The notes under the pieces: generated by a model
The model's input: only the letters and a program-made list of their open reading frames with translations
Database searches by the model: none
What the model was told of the DNA's origin: nothing
NCBI GenBank assembly: GCA_040285825.1
Contig: JAUPSS010000004.1
Coordinates: forward strand, 1,964,550-2,028,549
DNA: 64,000 nucleotides
Direction of reading: 5' to 3'
DNA from: Eukaryota sp. TZLM1-RC
Lineage: Eukaryota > Metamonada: BaSk clade
Shown here: positions 31,752 through 40,751 of the stretch, in pieces
Layout: each line of letters starts with the position of its first letter
Numbering within the stretch: position 1 is the stretch's first letter
Position numbers and translations under genes: made by a program

Positions 31752-32939
31752 TTAAATGCGCATTTCCCTATTTAATTTTAACTCGACTGCCTCAGCTAAT
31801 GTTTGAGCAATTTCAAAGTAAACTTGCTGAAGTCTATAAAGATCGTCTTCATAATTAACCATTAATTGCTGAAAGGCCTCCATCCAAGGAACCGAGCAAC
31901 ACAGATGGAGAACCGGAACAGTATCCGAATGATGAAGTTTCCCGGCAAGTTTGGCCATCATTTCATTTATCTCAGTTTCGGTTAAGTTTTTAGTTGATTG
32001 AGCCAGATTTGAAAGTTCATTGTGTTGTTTCCGCAATATGAGCAACTTCTTTTTGGAAAGTAATTTCTTCTTCTTCTTCTCCACCTTGCTTCTGTTTTCT
32101 TCAATGGCAACATCCAAATTTCTTATTACGACACCAATGAAAAGGTTAGTAAAAAGAATATGTCCCATTAAAACGAATGCAAGAATATAAAACCTACTAC
32201 TCTTATCATGTGTATCAAGAACTCTGTTAACTTCTGTCCATTCATCAATAGTCACATAACACATTAATGTCAATAGAGCACTTCCCAAGCTTCCATAACG
32301 TTCAGGATCACCTTCTGTTCCGTAAAGGTAATACCCCATAATACCAAAAACATAAAGGATAAGGATCAGTAACAAGGCCAAGTTTCCTATAGACAGTACC
32401 GTTTTGATTAAAGCCTCGAATAATATCCTGAGGGCTGGAATAATTGAGATGGCTCTTAATGAACGCATGGCTCTGAGGGCTTGAACGACCCTTAGGACAG
32501 ATAAATCGCCGAGAAAGTTGAGAAAAGTGAAATTGACTTGGATGAAGGTGAAAAGGGATACCAAAAGAATAAAAAAATCAAACTTATTGTAATGGTTATG
32601 CCAATATTGATTCCCGAGGCCATAATACTTTAGAATGAATTCAAAAAGATAAATAGAGAGGAAGATAGCATCAAGGATAGCAATGAGGTGCTTAAAGTCC
32701 ATTGCAAAGGATCTAGAAGTTTGGAGAGCAACAGAGATTACGTTGATTAGAATGACAAAGATTAAGACGATGGAAAAAGCAGGGTGGACAGCAACAGTGT
32801 AAGCAAACTCATGAAGTGAAGATCTGAACTGACGGTTCTCATCAAATGCATCAAAAAAACCTGCTGCTGTGGAATTTGTATCATATTTAGTAAGTCCATC
32901 CAGTGAAAAGGATTTGTCAAACCCCAAAGAAGAAGACAT
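31752..32939 (-). CDS. CatSper-like single-domain voltage-gated cation channel
   Basis: 395 residues with one six-helix ion-channel domain. S1 is near 45-65, S2-S3 near 80-130, and S4 carries an Arg every third residue (LRVVQALRAMRSLRAI). S5 follows (NLALLLILILYVFGIMGYYLY), then a pore loop LMCYVTIDEWTEV and S6. The pore aspartate and Trp resemble CatSper subunits, which form flagellar calcium channels as tetramers; bacterial NaChBac-like channels have Glu-Ser-Trp instead. The C-terminal third is a Lys-rich coiled coil (KVEKKKKKLLSKKK), as in CatSper tails that assemble the tetramer. The start codon and 5-prime flank are shared with the 819-residue gene. Ion choice is inferred only. Confidence 0.78.
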   Translation of the reverse strand: MSSSLGFDKSFSLDGLTKYDTNSTAAGFFDAFDENRQFRSSLHEFAYTVAVHPAFSIVLIFVILINVISVALQTSRSFAMDFKHLIAILDAIFLSIYLFEFILKYYGLGNQYWHNHYNKFDFFILLVSLFTFIQVNFTFLNFLGDLSVLRVVQALRAMRSLRAISIIPALRILFEALIKTVLSIGNLALLLILILYVFGIMGYYLYGTEGDPERYGSLGSALLTLMCYVTIDEWTEVNRVLDTHDKSSRFYILAFVLMGHILFTNLFIGVVIRNLDVAIEENRSKVEKKKKKLLSKKKLLILRKQHNELSNLAQSTKNLTETEINEMMAKLAGKLHHSDTVPVLHLCCSVPWMEAFQQLMVNYEDDLYRLQQVYFEIAQTLAEAVELKLNREMRI

Positions 32940-33022
32940 CGGCTAGCAGCACAAAAATGTCAAGTTGCAACCCGTTGAGATTGCTGGAAAGTGAAGATGA
33001 AATGAATCAAGTTGATCTTTTC
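32935..33022 (-). repeat. Shared 5-prime flank, copy 2
   Basis: Nearly identical to 17472-17562, covering the ATG and about 80 upstream bases of the CatSper-like gene. Here it runs straight into Fanzor-like relic 2. Confidence 0.85.
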
Positions 33023-33029
33023 ATTTCCT

Positions 33030-33440
33030 TTCAGATACTGATCAACATGAATCATATTAAGGACAGCATAGACATTACGATTCCATAGACATCCACACTT
33101 CTTGCAAGTGAGTTATCCATGTCTGAGGACTGTTGGAGTCTTTGCTCTCCAGTAAGGTCTTGGATTAGGTACTTGATGTTTCTTTACATTTTCAACTTCT
33201 TTTCCCTCGAGTACATATGCATGACATCGACAAGTTATTCTATATTCATCCAGTAGCAATCACCGGAAGTTACGTTTTTTAAACATCTTTCGGTAACCAA
33301 CATTCTTTGTAGGTGCTTGATGTCTAAAATTGGGTTGTTTCCCATCACTACAATGTTATCTTCTGGATTTCCAAACTTAATCTCAAATTTATTCATCCAT
33401 TTTGCTTCAAACCATACTTGGGTATCACAATCTCTTGTGT
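33030..33440 (-). pseudogene. Fanzor/TnpB-like nuclease relic 2
   Basis: Minus-strand reading: FGNPEDNIVVMGNNP, then HLQRMLVTERC, then after one shift ITCRCHAYVLEGKEVENV, then CKKCGCLWNRNVYAVLNM. This order (acidic FG.PED strand; Tyr-Arg-Thr-Ser-like C..C half; second CxxC; NRDxNAxxNM) is that of the RuvC-II to zinc ribbon to RuvC-III end of TnpB and eukaryotic Fanzor nucleases. Two frame breaks and loss of the RuvC-III Asp (NRN) show it is dead. The N-terminal two thirds are not recognisable here. It is the best preserved of four relics. Confidence 0.62.
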
Positions 33441-33899
33441 TGTGAAATTTGTGAGTGATGTCACATTATCACAAAAGCACCCTTGTGTGAGTGATAATTA
33501 TGATATTTGTGATTTGTGTGATTTTTCTCTCCTTTGCACATGTCTGCTAATATCTCCGATTCTGATGTTGAAGAATTACCTTCTAGAATAGCCCTTGACA
33601 CCACTTTGCCTGAAGGCTTCATTTGGCGGAAAACTACCTCATCCAATCCAGTTTGGAAGGTGACCAAGGTTCGCAATTTCAACCCGAAAACTCAATTTCT
33701 TCCTTTGTTTTCTTAATGACCCCATTCGTCCCATTCCAATTTTTGATTTTCGAATAATGTTGTTGGAAATTTTCAATATTTTCACCAAGAAGAGCTTCAC
33801 AATTTCTCAGGTAATTGGATTCATCTGGGATTAAATTACTGTAAATTGCTTGTGTGTCCTAGAGAGCAAGCCCAGGTATTTCAGACGTCTGAAGTGGAA
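33441..33899. other. Unassigned stretch before the gypsy relic
   Basis: Contains repeated TGTGA/TCACA words near 33440-33530 and a 60-codon frame at 33540-33716 beginning MSANISDSDVEELPSR. It may be the degraded 5-prime end of the gypsy-like element, but no second LTR was found. Confidence 0.3.
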
Positions 33900-35382
33900 A
33901 TAATTTTTTTTCAGACAACCAAGACCTGATAAATGGTAACGTTTTCAATTTTGCCATCGGCAGTGTCATTTGGGAACAGAGCAAACCAGTTGAAGATCCT
34001 GCTACAACCTTGTTTCATAGGAAATATAGGCCCAACATCTCCTTCAGCCGGTTGTTAACAAACTTACAGCAGAACTGGTCCACGGTTTAGAAAGAGCTTT
34101 ATGCTGTTCTTCTGAAACTAACCAAAAGCGGCTTCGAGAACTACCTCAAAGAAAGGCGACTGACCATATTCACAGATCAAAACCTGACTTACATCTTCAC
34201 CACACCCAACAAGAACAGAATAACCAAAAGGTTGTTACCCAGCCTCTCTAAGTTCCTATCCGACATTGTTCACAACAAAGGTGAAGAGAACCATATGGTC
34301 GATATGTCATCTAGAATAAAACCGCCCCAAGACACACGCTCAGTCAATCATCTCACTCATTCAAAAAGATGGAGTTTCATCTCATTTACACTACCAAGAA
34401 AATTGACAAAACGGTGCTTAAAAGATGCGTTGTGGAAGACCTCGACACTTTTAAAATGGTTTTAATACTTCACAAAGATGCTCCAACAACCTCCCGCTAT
34501 TTGATCAATAAATGCTTTTTGCTCTGCAAGATTAGGTCCGAACAAATCTCGCTGCCGCTTTAAAAAACACCTCGTTCAACAAATGTACTCTGGTTAATTG
34601 TTTAGATCTATTAATGACTCCAGAACACAAGATAGTGATTCTTCAATCACTGGTCAAGGATACACTGAATCTCCTGCATAGGCTCCCGCAAGACGTTCAC
34701 GCCATCAAAGCTGAGGGTTTTTCAAACTCAAGAATAGTGACTACTTTGGCTTGCGCGTTGTTTGGGATTCAGTTTTTAGTCCATAGCGATAACGGTCCTG
34801 AGTTTTCCAAAGCCGTCCACGACGCTCTATACGAGTTTCTGGGTGTGGAGGTTTCTAATTCCGTTTCTCACTTCTCTCAGTCTCGGTTTAATCAAACGCC
34901 GTCACCACCACATTTTGAAAAACTTGGGGAAGCTGCTCGTATACTTCAGCGCCTACACCGCATACATCTGAGTATATCCTTGTGTAGAAATGATGATCAA
35001 CTCATCCAAGAGTTCGATCAATGGACACTCACAATATGAGCTCATGTTTGGTTCGGGTACTAGCCCTAGGTCAGACCTCTATGGTCGAAAAGAAAAAGGG
35101 CAGTCTAAGCCTTGGGTAGACTTATTTCATAGTTTATCAAAGTTTATTATGGAAATGCGCTCTAGCGCTAAAGACAAAGGAAACCTGTTTGCATTCGTAA
35201 TAACTGTCTTTACACTCACTATAGTATATCTAACCGTAGCAGATCATCACTGTTCCTATATTGAACTTTTTTCCAAAGCAAACGAATTTCGCGATTTAGT
35301 CTATGTAGCCATCGACGGTGTTGCTCCATGTGCCAAGAAGAAGACATATGCAAATAGCAGAAGTGTGAAACAGCTAACTTGA
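33900..35382 (+). mobile_element. Decayed Ty3/gypsy-like retrotransposon (RNase H and integrase)
   Basis: In order on the plus strand: FNFAIGSVIWEQ (start of RNase H), QQNWSTV.KELYAVL, LTIFTDQNLTYIF, and HNKGEENHMVDMSSR; then near 34780-34900 an integrase core piece with HSDNGPEF, EFLGVEV and HFSQSRFN. Stops and shifts break it throughout. The protease and reverse transcriptase core are missing. The order RNase H then integrase fits Ty3/gypsy and not Ty1/copia. Confidence 0.78.
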
Positions 35383-35937
35383 TGAAAAAAAGATTCAAAC
35401 AAAACTATACATAGTTTCCCAACATGGCTGTGTCACTTATGATGATGTATTGAGGGCTGGTTGTTGAATTAGACTTTTTGTTATACCATCACCCTCATAA
35501 ATTGTCAATCTTCTAGTCTACATCTTGTTTCCATAATTGCCTAATTGATTGTCTCCACAGAATCGGGTTTGATCAGACTATGACTATTAGGGAGAAGGAT
35601 GCTGAGAATGGCCGATTGCGGGATGTTGATATCAACAAAACACAACTGTGACAAAACAATATTTAATCTATAACCTATTCAGTTGAGGTTTTAGCGAATT
35701 TTATTTGCTTCTTTGGAACTGTCAAGTATATTTGAAAAAATAGTACATTAAAAAAACAAATTTTAATATTTAAAAAAATTTATTCAGTAGGCTATCCAAA
35801 ATGTTGGAAAACTCGTTCTTTACGTGATGAATGAGGGTAATAAACACTGTTAACAAAACATTGAACAAGCGCAGATGGTTAATCCATTGAATCGTAATAA
35901 ACAATAGAATTAAATGAAAAGAGTACCAAAAACACAA
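35383..35937. other. Intergenic, no gene recognised
   Basis: AT-rich DNA between the gypsy relic and the methyltransferase. No open frame of note and no second LTR seen. Confidence 0.45.
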
Positions 35938-36678
35938 TCACACTTCTTTAACATTAATTGACAACAAAGAAATACTTCCGTCGTTTTGACTGTCAATTTC
36001 GTCCACAGAAAGCCCAAAATGTTCTATATGAGACCAAAAACATTCATTAGTATCATTAGCCCGCCATTTCAGAGCAAAAATCACTTTACAGTTAGTGTTT
36101 TTAATCAATAAATGAACTGTAGAAAGCAAATCGGGCACAGACTCTGGACTATAAACAACATCTGCAGCGATGAGGTAATCCAAAGATCCCTCAACCAAAC
36201 TTGAGGCAGTTGCATTGTCTCCCCAAATAAGAGGACATACACGTACTCTTTCTGCTTGATTTAACTGAACATTATGCATTGTCCACTTAGTTATGTATGG
36301 AATATCAGTAGCGATGACCTCCGCTGCTCCCATGAGTGAAACAGAAATAGATAGAATACCTACACCAGACCCAAGTTCTAAGACTTTCTTATCAGTGAAA
36401 TAATCCTTTGGAAGTTTATTTAGATAATCCAAGAACAAATTGGAGGCTGGCCATATACTACTGCCAATCGAGCCAGAAACAGTGGTCTGCTGTATGATGA
36501 TGTCATTGTTATGTAGTTTGAAGGAACATTCAACAGAGTCTTCAAGTTCTTCAGCAAATTGATGTTCGGGGTCAATTAGATTATCGAAGAAGAGTTCCAT
36601 GGGTGGGGTAAGAGATTCTTTGCTGTGAGGGCAAATCCAAATGCATTTACCAAACCTCAATTGAAATCCATTCTTCAT
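35938..36678 (-). CDS. Protein lysine methyltransferase, METTL21/family-16 type
   Basis: 246 residues from the ATG at 36678-36676; five extra codons upstream lack an ATG. It is a seven-strand SAM-dependent methyltransferase: motif I VLELGSGVGILSIS, then the acidic strand end EVIATDI, and the post-I DYLIAADVVYSPE, which is the DxxY-type signature of METTL21/22 and VCP-KMT enzymes that methylate lysines of chaperones or elongation factors. An SIWPAS motif ahead of motif I is also typical. Substrate is unknown. It lies 3-prime of a Fanzor-like relic on the same strand. Confidence 0.85.
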   Translation of the reverse strand: MKNGFQLRFGKCIWICPHSKESLTPPMELFFDNLIDPEHQFAEELEDSVECSFKLHNNDIIIQQTTVSGSIGSSIWPASNLFLDYLNKLPKDYFTDKKVLELGSGVGILSISVSLMGAAEVIATDIPYITKWTMHNVQLNQAERVRVCPLIWGDNATASSLVEGSLDYLIAADVVYSPESVPDLLSTVHLLIKNTNCKVIFALKWRANDTNECFWSHIEHFGLSVDEIDSQNDGSISLLSINVKEV

Positions 36679-36712
36679 TACAACTCCAGACACAATTGAG
36701 CTGCCACATCGT

Positions 36713-37110
36713 TTAAGATGGACTGTTATTTTCTTCTACAGATGTCTTCTTGACTACTTTCTTTTTAGTTCCTTCCTGTCGTCTTTTAGCACCCGTTGAG
36801 AATGTGCTTGTTTCAGGAACTTGCGATGAACACTTTCTTCTGTTGTGGCCTTCTCCGCGACATAAACCACATCTTCTCGGTTTTTTGTCCTTCTCAGCAG
36901 TCTCCTTTTTCTGATCTCTCTGTGAAGTAGATGATCCATTTTCGAAATCTTTTGTTTGAGTTTTTGGTCTCTCGAAAATGGATGGTCTACCTTCACCGTT
37001 GATTGCAGATGTGATAATGGAATATATATTTATGGCAGAGTTGAAGTCTCTATTCCAATACGTGCTGCAATAAACTCCAGTAGTAAATCCAGATAAACTC
37101 CATGCAACAA
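36713..37110 (-). pseudogene. Fanzor/TnpB-like relic 3 with C-terminal CCHC knuckle
   Basis: The minus strand reads VYCSTYWNRDFNSAINIY, keeping the RuvC-III motif (N)RDxNSAxNI, followed by GEGRPSIFERPKT, as in other members here (relic 4 has CRPVVL). The frame then continues into a basic tail with a CCHC knuckle, CGLCRGEGHNRRKC, and ends near the methyltransferase. Upstream of VYC the relation is lost. The knuckle may be part of the ancestral element or a later fusion. Confidence 0.55.
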
Positions 37111-37307
37111 CCATATAATTCAACCATATATTAAACTCCTTTATAGATGATCTTGTCAAAAACTTGTTGGATTTAATTGTTGTTAGGAATCAATGAAAAC
37201 TGAGCACCAAAAGCAATAATATACAGTAGTTTTAATAAACAATAGTGATGAAGAAGCACATCAAACAACATTTACATTGAAAAGAGCAAATACAAAAACA
37301 ACAATTA

Positions 37308-37925
37308 TTACTCATCTAATATAGTTGATAACTTTGACAAAAGGTCGTCAGCAAATTTCTTCTTCTCCTCAAAACTCAATTCATTTGCTTTACCCTTAAA
37401 CGAGGATACATCATTCATTAGCGTAGAAAAGACATCATCTTCAAAACTTTCCTTTTCCTGGGACAAGGAGTCCGTCTCCCATTGAATAACTTCAAGTGAT
37501 TCAGTAAAGGAAGATTGGTCCTGGTCAGAGAACTCAAGATCTGGGTGACTGGTTGAAGTTATAATTTCAACAAAGTATTCCTGCAAAAGAGATTTAAAGT
37601 TATCTGGAAGTGTTGTGGATGATGTATTAACAAGAAAAACAGCTTCAGGACGAGACTTCGCGAGAGAATGTAACCAATTACTGGCAAATTGTATTTGATT
37701 AGGAGTGTTTAAAACAATAACTAAGACATAAGGCGAGATTTGACATATGCTATGAATGTCAGAGTGTTGAAAATGAAGAAGTGCCGTATAATACTTGGTG
37801 GAAAGCGTATAAGGATTAGAAAGTGAAGCACCATCATCCCAATCACTGTTAGGAAGTAATGAACAGATACATTGACGTGAAGTTTGAGGAGAGTCCGAGA
37901 CAATGAGACACGTATTAGAATGCAT
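37308..37925 (-). CDS. AAGAB/p34-like adaptin-binding protein (putative)
   Basis: 205 residues. The N-terminal half resembles the GTPase-like fold of alpha/gamma-adaptin-binding proteins (LSTKYYTALLHF, then YVLVIVLNTPNQIQF, then EAVFLVNTSS) without a P-loop Lys. The C-terminal end FSTLMNDVSSFKGKA... then FEEKKKFADDLLSKLSTIL matches the short terminal helix pair that stabilises AP-1 and AP-2 subunits in AAGAB. The middle is acidic and low-complexity. AAGAB is a chaperone for adaptor complex assembly in vesicle traffic. Similarity is weak, so the call is tentative. Confidence 0.55.
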   Translation of the reverse strand: MHSNTCLIVSDSPQTSRQCICSLLPNSDWDDGASLSNPYTLSTKYYTALLHFQHSDIHSICQISPYVLVIVLNTPNQIQFASNWLHSLAKSRPEAVFLVNTSSTTLPDNFKSLLQEYFVEIITSTSHPDLEFSDQDQSSFTESLEVIQWETDSLSQEKESFEDDVFSTLMNDVSSFKGKANELSFEEKKKFADDLLSKLSTILDE

Positions 37926-38019
37926 GAGCTGAAGAACAATCTGTGGTAACTCAAAAAATGCATGTTTTTATCCATGCTAATAAATCTTAATACTAATAAT
38001 CTAAACATTCCTTCCCACA

Positions 38020-38520
38020 CTCAATGCTCGTTACAGTACCACTGGTCTACAATTATCATGAATATGTGAGTACGTAATCCTGTACATGTGTAGAGCACTG
38101 TTAACATCCTTATCTCAATAGACGCCACATTCACTGTTTTGACAGTGTAGCAGTCCATGGCATGGGACTAGTTTGACATCATCCTTTTTTGATTCCAATT
38201 TTGTTGAAGTTCATGAATTTTGTTTCCAAGATTTTCCTTACATTGTACGCTTGGACCACTTGCTTTATCTTTTTTGGATCATTTTGTTGAAATTGTAAAA
38301 CAACGTACATTAAGAATTTTAATTGCTGCAGATTCAAAGATTTTTTGAAATATCTGATAATTTATAAGATATTTCTTGTAGTGACACCTTGGATTGCGTT
38401 CTCTGAATGTAAAATTGGGAAGAGATTTAATGATTTCCTCTTCACCGTTGATTCTTTTTATAACTGCAGTTTTGAAAGAGTTTTCACTGCCCTCAATCCT
38501 AAAAATGATCGAATTTAGCT
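38020..38520 (-). pseudogene. Fanzor/TnpB-like relic 4
   Basis: After a helical part (TFRERNPRCHYKKYLINYQ and following), the minus strand reads KLVPCHGLLHCQNSECG, then DKDVNSALHMYRIT and NCRPVVL. CHGLxxCQNxxCG...RDxNAAxNM is the zinc ribbon plus RuvC-III of Fanzor proteins; the Asp is kept in DKDVNSA. At least three stops or shifts are present. A copy of the RRM-like gene's 5-prime end follows at 38634. Confidence 0.6.
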
Positions 38521-38633
38521 AGTTTGTTTCCGTTTCTCTGAATTTCTCTGTTTAATCAACTCTGACAAAAAGTATGCATTTCAAGTAAAAACCACAAGTG
38601 AATTTCTTGAAACTTTCTTTAATTGTTTTGTGT

Positions 38634-38715
38634 GAACTTCTTTACTTTGTTTCCCATCGATGTTTCATAAGTATGATAAAATATTCTTTGATACATCATC
38701 AAGCACAATGAATTT
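38634..38715 (+). repeat. Duplicated 5-prime end of the RRM-like gene
   Basis: About 80 bases starting ACTTCTTTACTTTG match the last upstream bases, ATG and first 14 or so codons of the gene at 25440-26552 with a few substitutions, then similarity ends. It is a truncated pseudogene copy next to Fanzor relic 4. Confidence 0.82.
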
Positions 38716-38895
38716 CCTTTCTCTTATTAATTTTCAGATGATTTATAGAAATTTTTTATTAGCAAAAATAAAACAATGAAAAGGATTTTATTAATGTCAA
38801 AAATGTGGTTCAAAAAATTCAAGGAGAAACACAAAACTGCGAAAAAGTAAAGGAGTGTAAGGTAAAAACCAAAAAGAAATCAATAAACACCTAAA

Positions 38896-40692
38896 CTATT
38901 CTGCACCAGCAAAAAAACCACATCCTATAGTTTCATTACCATCCCTTATAACAAATCTATTTATCCTGTGCTTTGGTTCCGGGGAGAAAGTGAGTTCACG
39001 TTTAGATTTGATAACCACCAATGCTCTACTCCAATTAGGCAAAACCTTTGGCTTCTTGGCCAAATCATTCTTTGTTTCTATTGTTAAAAGTTTAGTAATT
39101 GAAACTTCTTCTGTTTGATTGTTCCGTAGTAATAAACAATGTCTTCCTTTAGTAATCGGTAGTAAAGGGTCAAAAACGATTAATTTGCAGTTGAATTTTG
39201 ACCTAGCGATGACGTGATTCGGATCATTGGTCAAAATTTTAAAATATTCAGGTTTAATTTCCTCTGATCCTCCCAATAGCAGTTCCACATCATCCCCTTC
39301 TATTACTGATTCTTTACTCAAAAGAGTACCCCTGCCAGCAATAGAATTGACAACACAAGGTACTCTGCCTGGAAATCCGAATAATGAATTTCTTTTTCCA
39401 ACAAAACCAGATTCAACTTTACCACAAATAGCTTCAGTACCAAAAACATCAGATAAGGTTGATCCAAGGATAGAGATCAGTAATGGATCAGTTGAAATTT
39501 TGGAAAGATTGACAGGTTCTACGGCAGATGATTCAAATGCTTCCACTAGAGTTGGACCTTCATACCAATCAGTTTTGATTGAAGATGATGTGATATTTTG
39601 ACCCTCAATGGCTGAAACTGGAATGAACACCACATCATCAGGTTTAAAACCGATTCCTTTTAATTTAATAGTAATTACTTCCTTAATATTAACAAATCTT
39701 TCTTGAGAATATTCACAGCTATCCATCTTATTTACAACAACTATCAAATTAGAAATTCCAAAACTTTTAGCAATTAGAACGTGTTCTTTGGCTTGACCTT
39801 TATCAAAAATTTCATCAAAATTTCCCTCTGAGCTATCAACCACCAAAACCCCCAAATCAGCTTCTGAAAGACTCTGGACAGCACGAGACACAAACTCCCG
39901 GTGTCCAGGAGTATCTAGGATGGTGACGTCAACATTTTGAGTTTTGAGCCTTCTTAATGACACGTCCATCGTCAACCCACGTGATCTTTCCTCTGAGTGC
40001 TCATCCAACACCCAAGCATAACTGAAACTTGCCTTTTTCAGCAAGGCAGCTTCATCCCGGAACTTCTTGATCGTCCTTTCACTCACAGTTCCCATAAGCA
40101 CAAGTAAATGTCCAATTAAGGTAGACTTGCCACTATCAACGTGTCCAATGATAGCACAGGAAAGACGTTTTCTGGAAGCATAGGGGGGAGATATTAGTGA
40201 AGGTCGGGAAGGTGGCAAAGACTCAGAAACAACAGGACTTGGTTCAATATTGGCCTTCACTGTGGTAGACTCTTGCTTTTTTTGTGGTATTTGAGATTCT
40301 ATTTTGAAAGCTATACGCTGACCAGGGTGAGTTATGGCATGTGTAGCTTTTTTTAGAGCACTGTTGTTTCTTTCCTCCACACTGAGACTGGTCATTAGAT
40401 CAGCTATAGGAGAACTTGATTTTTTTTGAGAGGAAGGTTGAACTGGTTGAATAGTTGGTATATGAAAGCACTCTTGAGTTTGCGATGAAGGTGTGTTATC
40501 GGTGTGAAATGAATCACTGTATAAGAGATCAAGAGCTACATCTACATCTCCCTCAGCTTGTGTACATGCATCATAAATTGTTTCATGTGTGAATTCATCA
40601 CCAACGATCTCAACAACTTCTTCAAAACATTCAGAAAGAACATCTGCTTCTTCGGCGGAATAGGAAGAACCAATGTCATAATCATCGTACAT
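38896..40692 (-). CDS. HBS1: HBS1-like translational GTPase (ribosome rescue)
   Basis: 598 residues from the ATG at 40692; an upstream in-frame start at 40779 would overlap the divergent gene and has a poor match, so the shorter form beginning MYDDYD is preferred. Residues about 25-55 are an HBS1 N-terminal helical domain (CFEEVVEIVGDEF). The eEF1A-type GTPase follows: GHVDSGKST, the RGLTMD switch, DTPGHREF, NKMD; then domains 2 and 3 with weak but ordered similarity. HBS1 with Dom34/Pelota rescues stalled ribosomes. The loop RGLTMD instead of RGITID fits HBS1 rather than eEF1A. The C-terminus ends NETIGCGFFAG. Confidence 0.9.
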   Translation of the reverse strand: MYDDYDIGSSYSAEEADVLSECFEEVVEIVGDEFTHETIYDACTQAEGDVDVALDLLYSDSFHTDNTPSSQTQECFHIPTIQPVQPSSQKKSSSPIADLMTSLSVEERNNSALKKATHAITHPGQRIAFKIESQIPQKKQESTTVKANIEPSPVVSESLPPSRPSLISPPYASRKRLSCAIIGHVDSGKSTLIGHLLVLMGTVSERTIKKFRDEAALLKKASFSYAWVLDEHSEERSRGLTMDVSLRRLKTQNVDVTILDTPGHREFVSRAVQSLSEADLGVLVVDSSEGNFDEIFDKGQAKEHVLIAKSFGISNLIVVVNKMDSCEYSQERFVNIKEVITIKLKGIGFKPDDVVFIPVSAIEGQNITSSSIKTDWYEGPTLVEAFESSAVEPVNLSKISTDPLLISILGSTLSDVFGTEAICGKVESGFVGKRNSLFGFPGRVPCVVNSIAGRGTLLSKESVIEGDDVELLLGGSEEIKPEYFKILTNDPNHVIARSKFNCKLIVFDPLLPITKGRHCLLLRNNQTEEVSITKLLTIETKNDLAKKPKVLPNWSRALVVIKSKRELTFSPEPKHRINRFVIRDGNETIGCGFFAGAE

Positions 40693-40751
40693 GACAAAAT
40701 GCTGAACACAAAAAAGGGCTAAAAAACTGCATCTATCATTACTATCAACAT

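Noticed and set aside
33441-33530. TGTGA/TCACA-rich stretch as a CRISPR-like or LTR repeat
   Set aside because: Words are short and irregularly spaced; no second copy at the other end of the gypsy relic.
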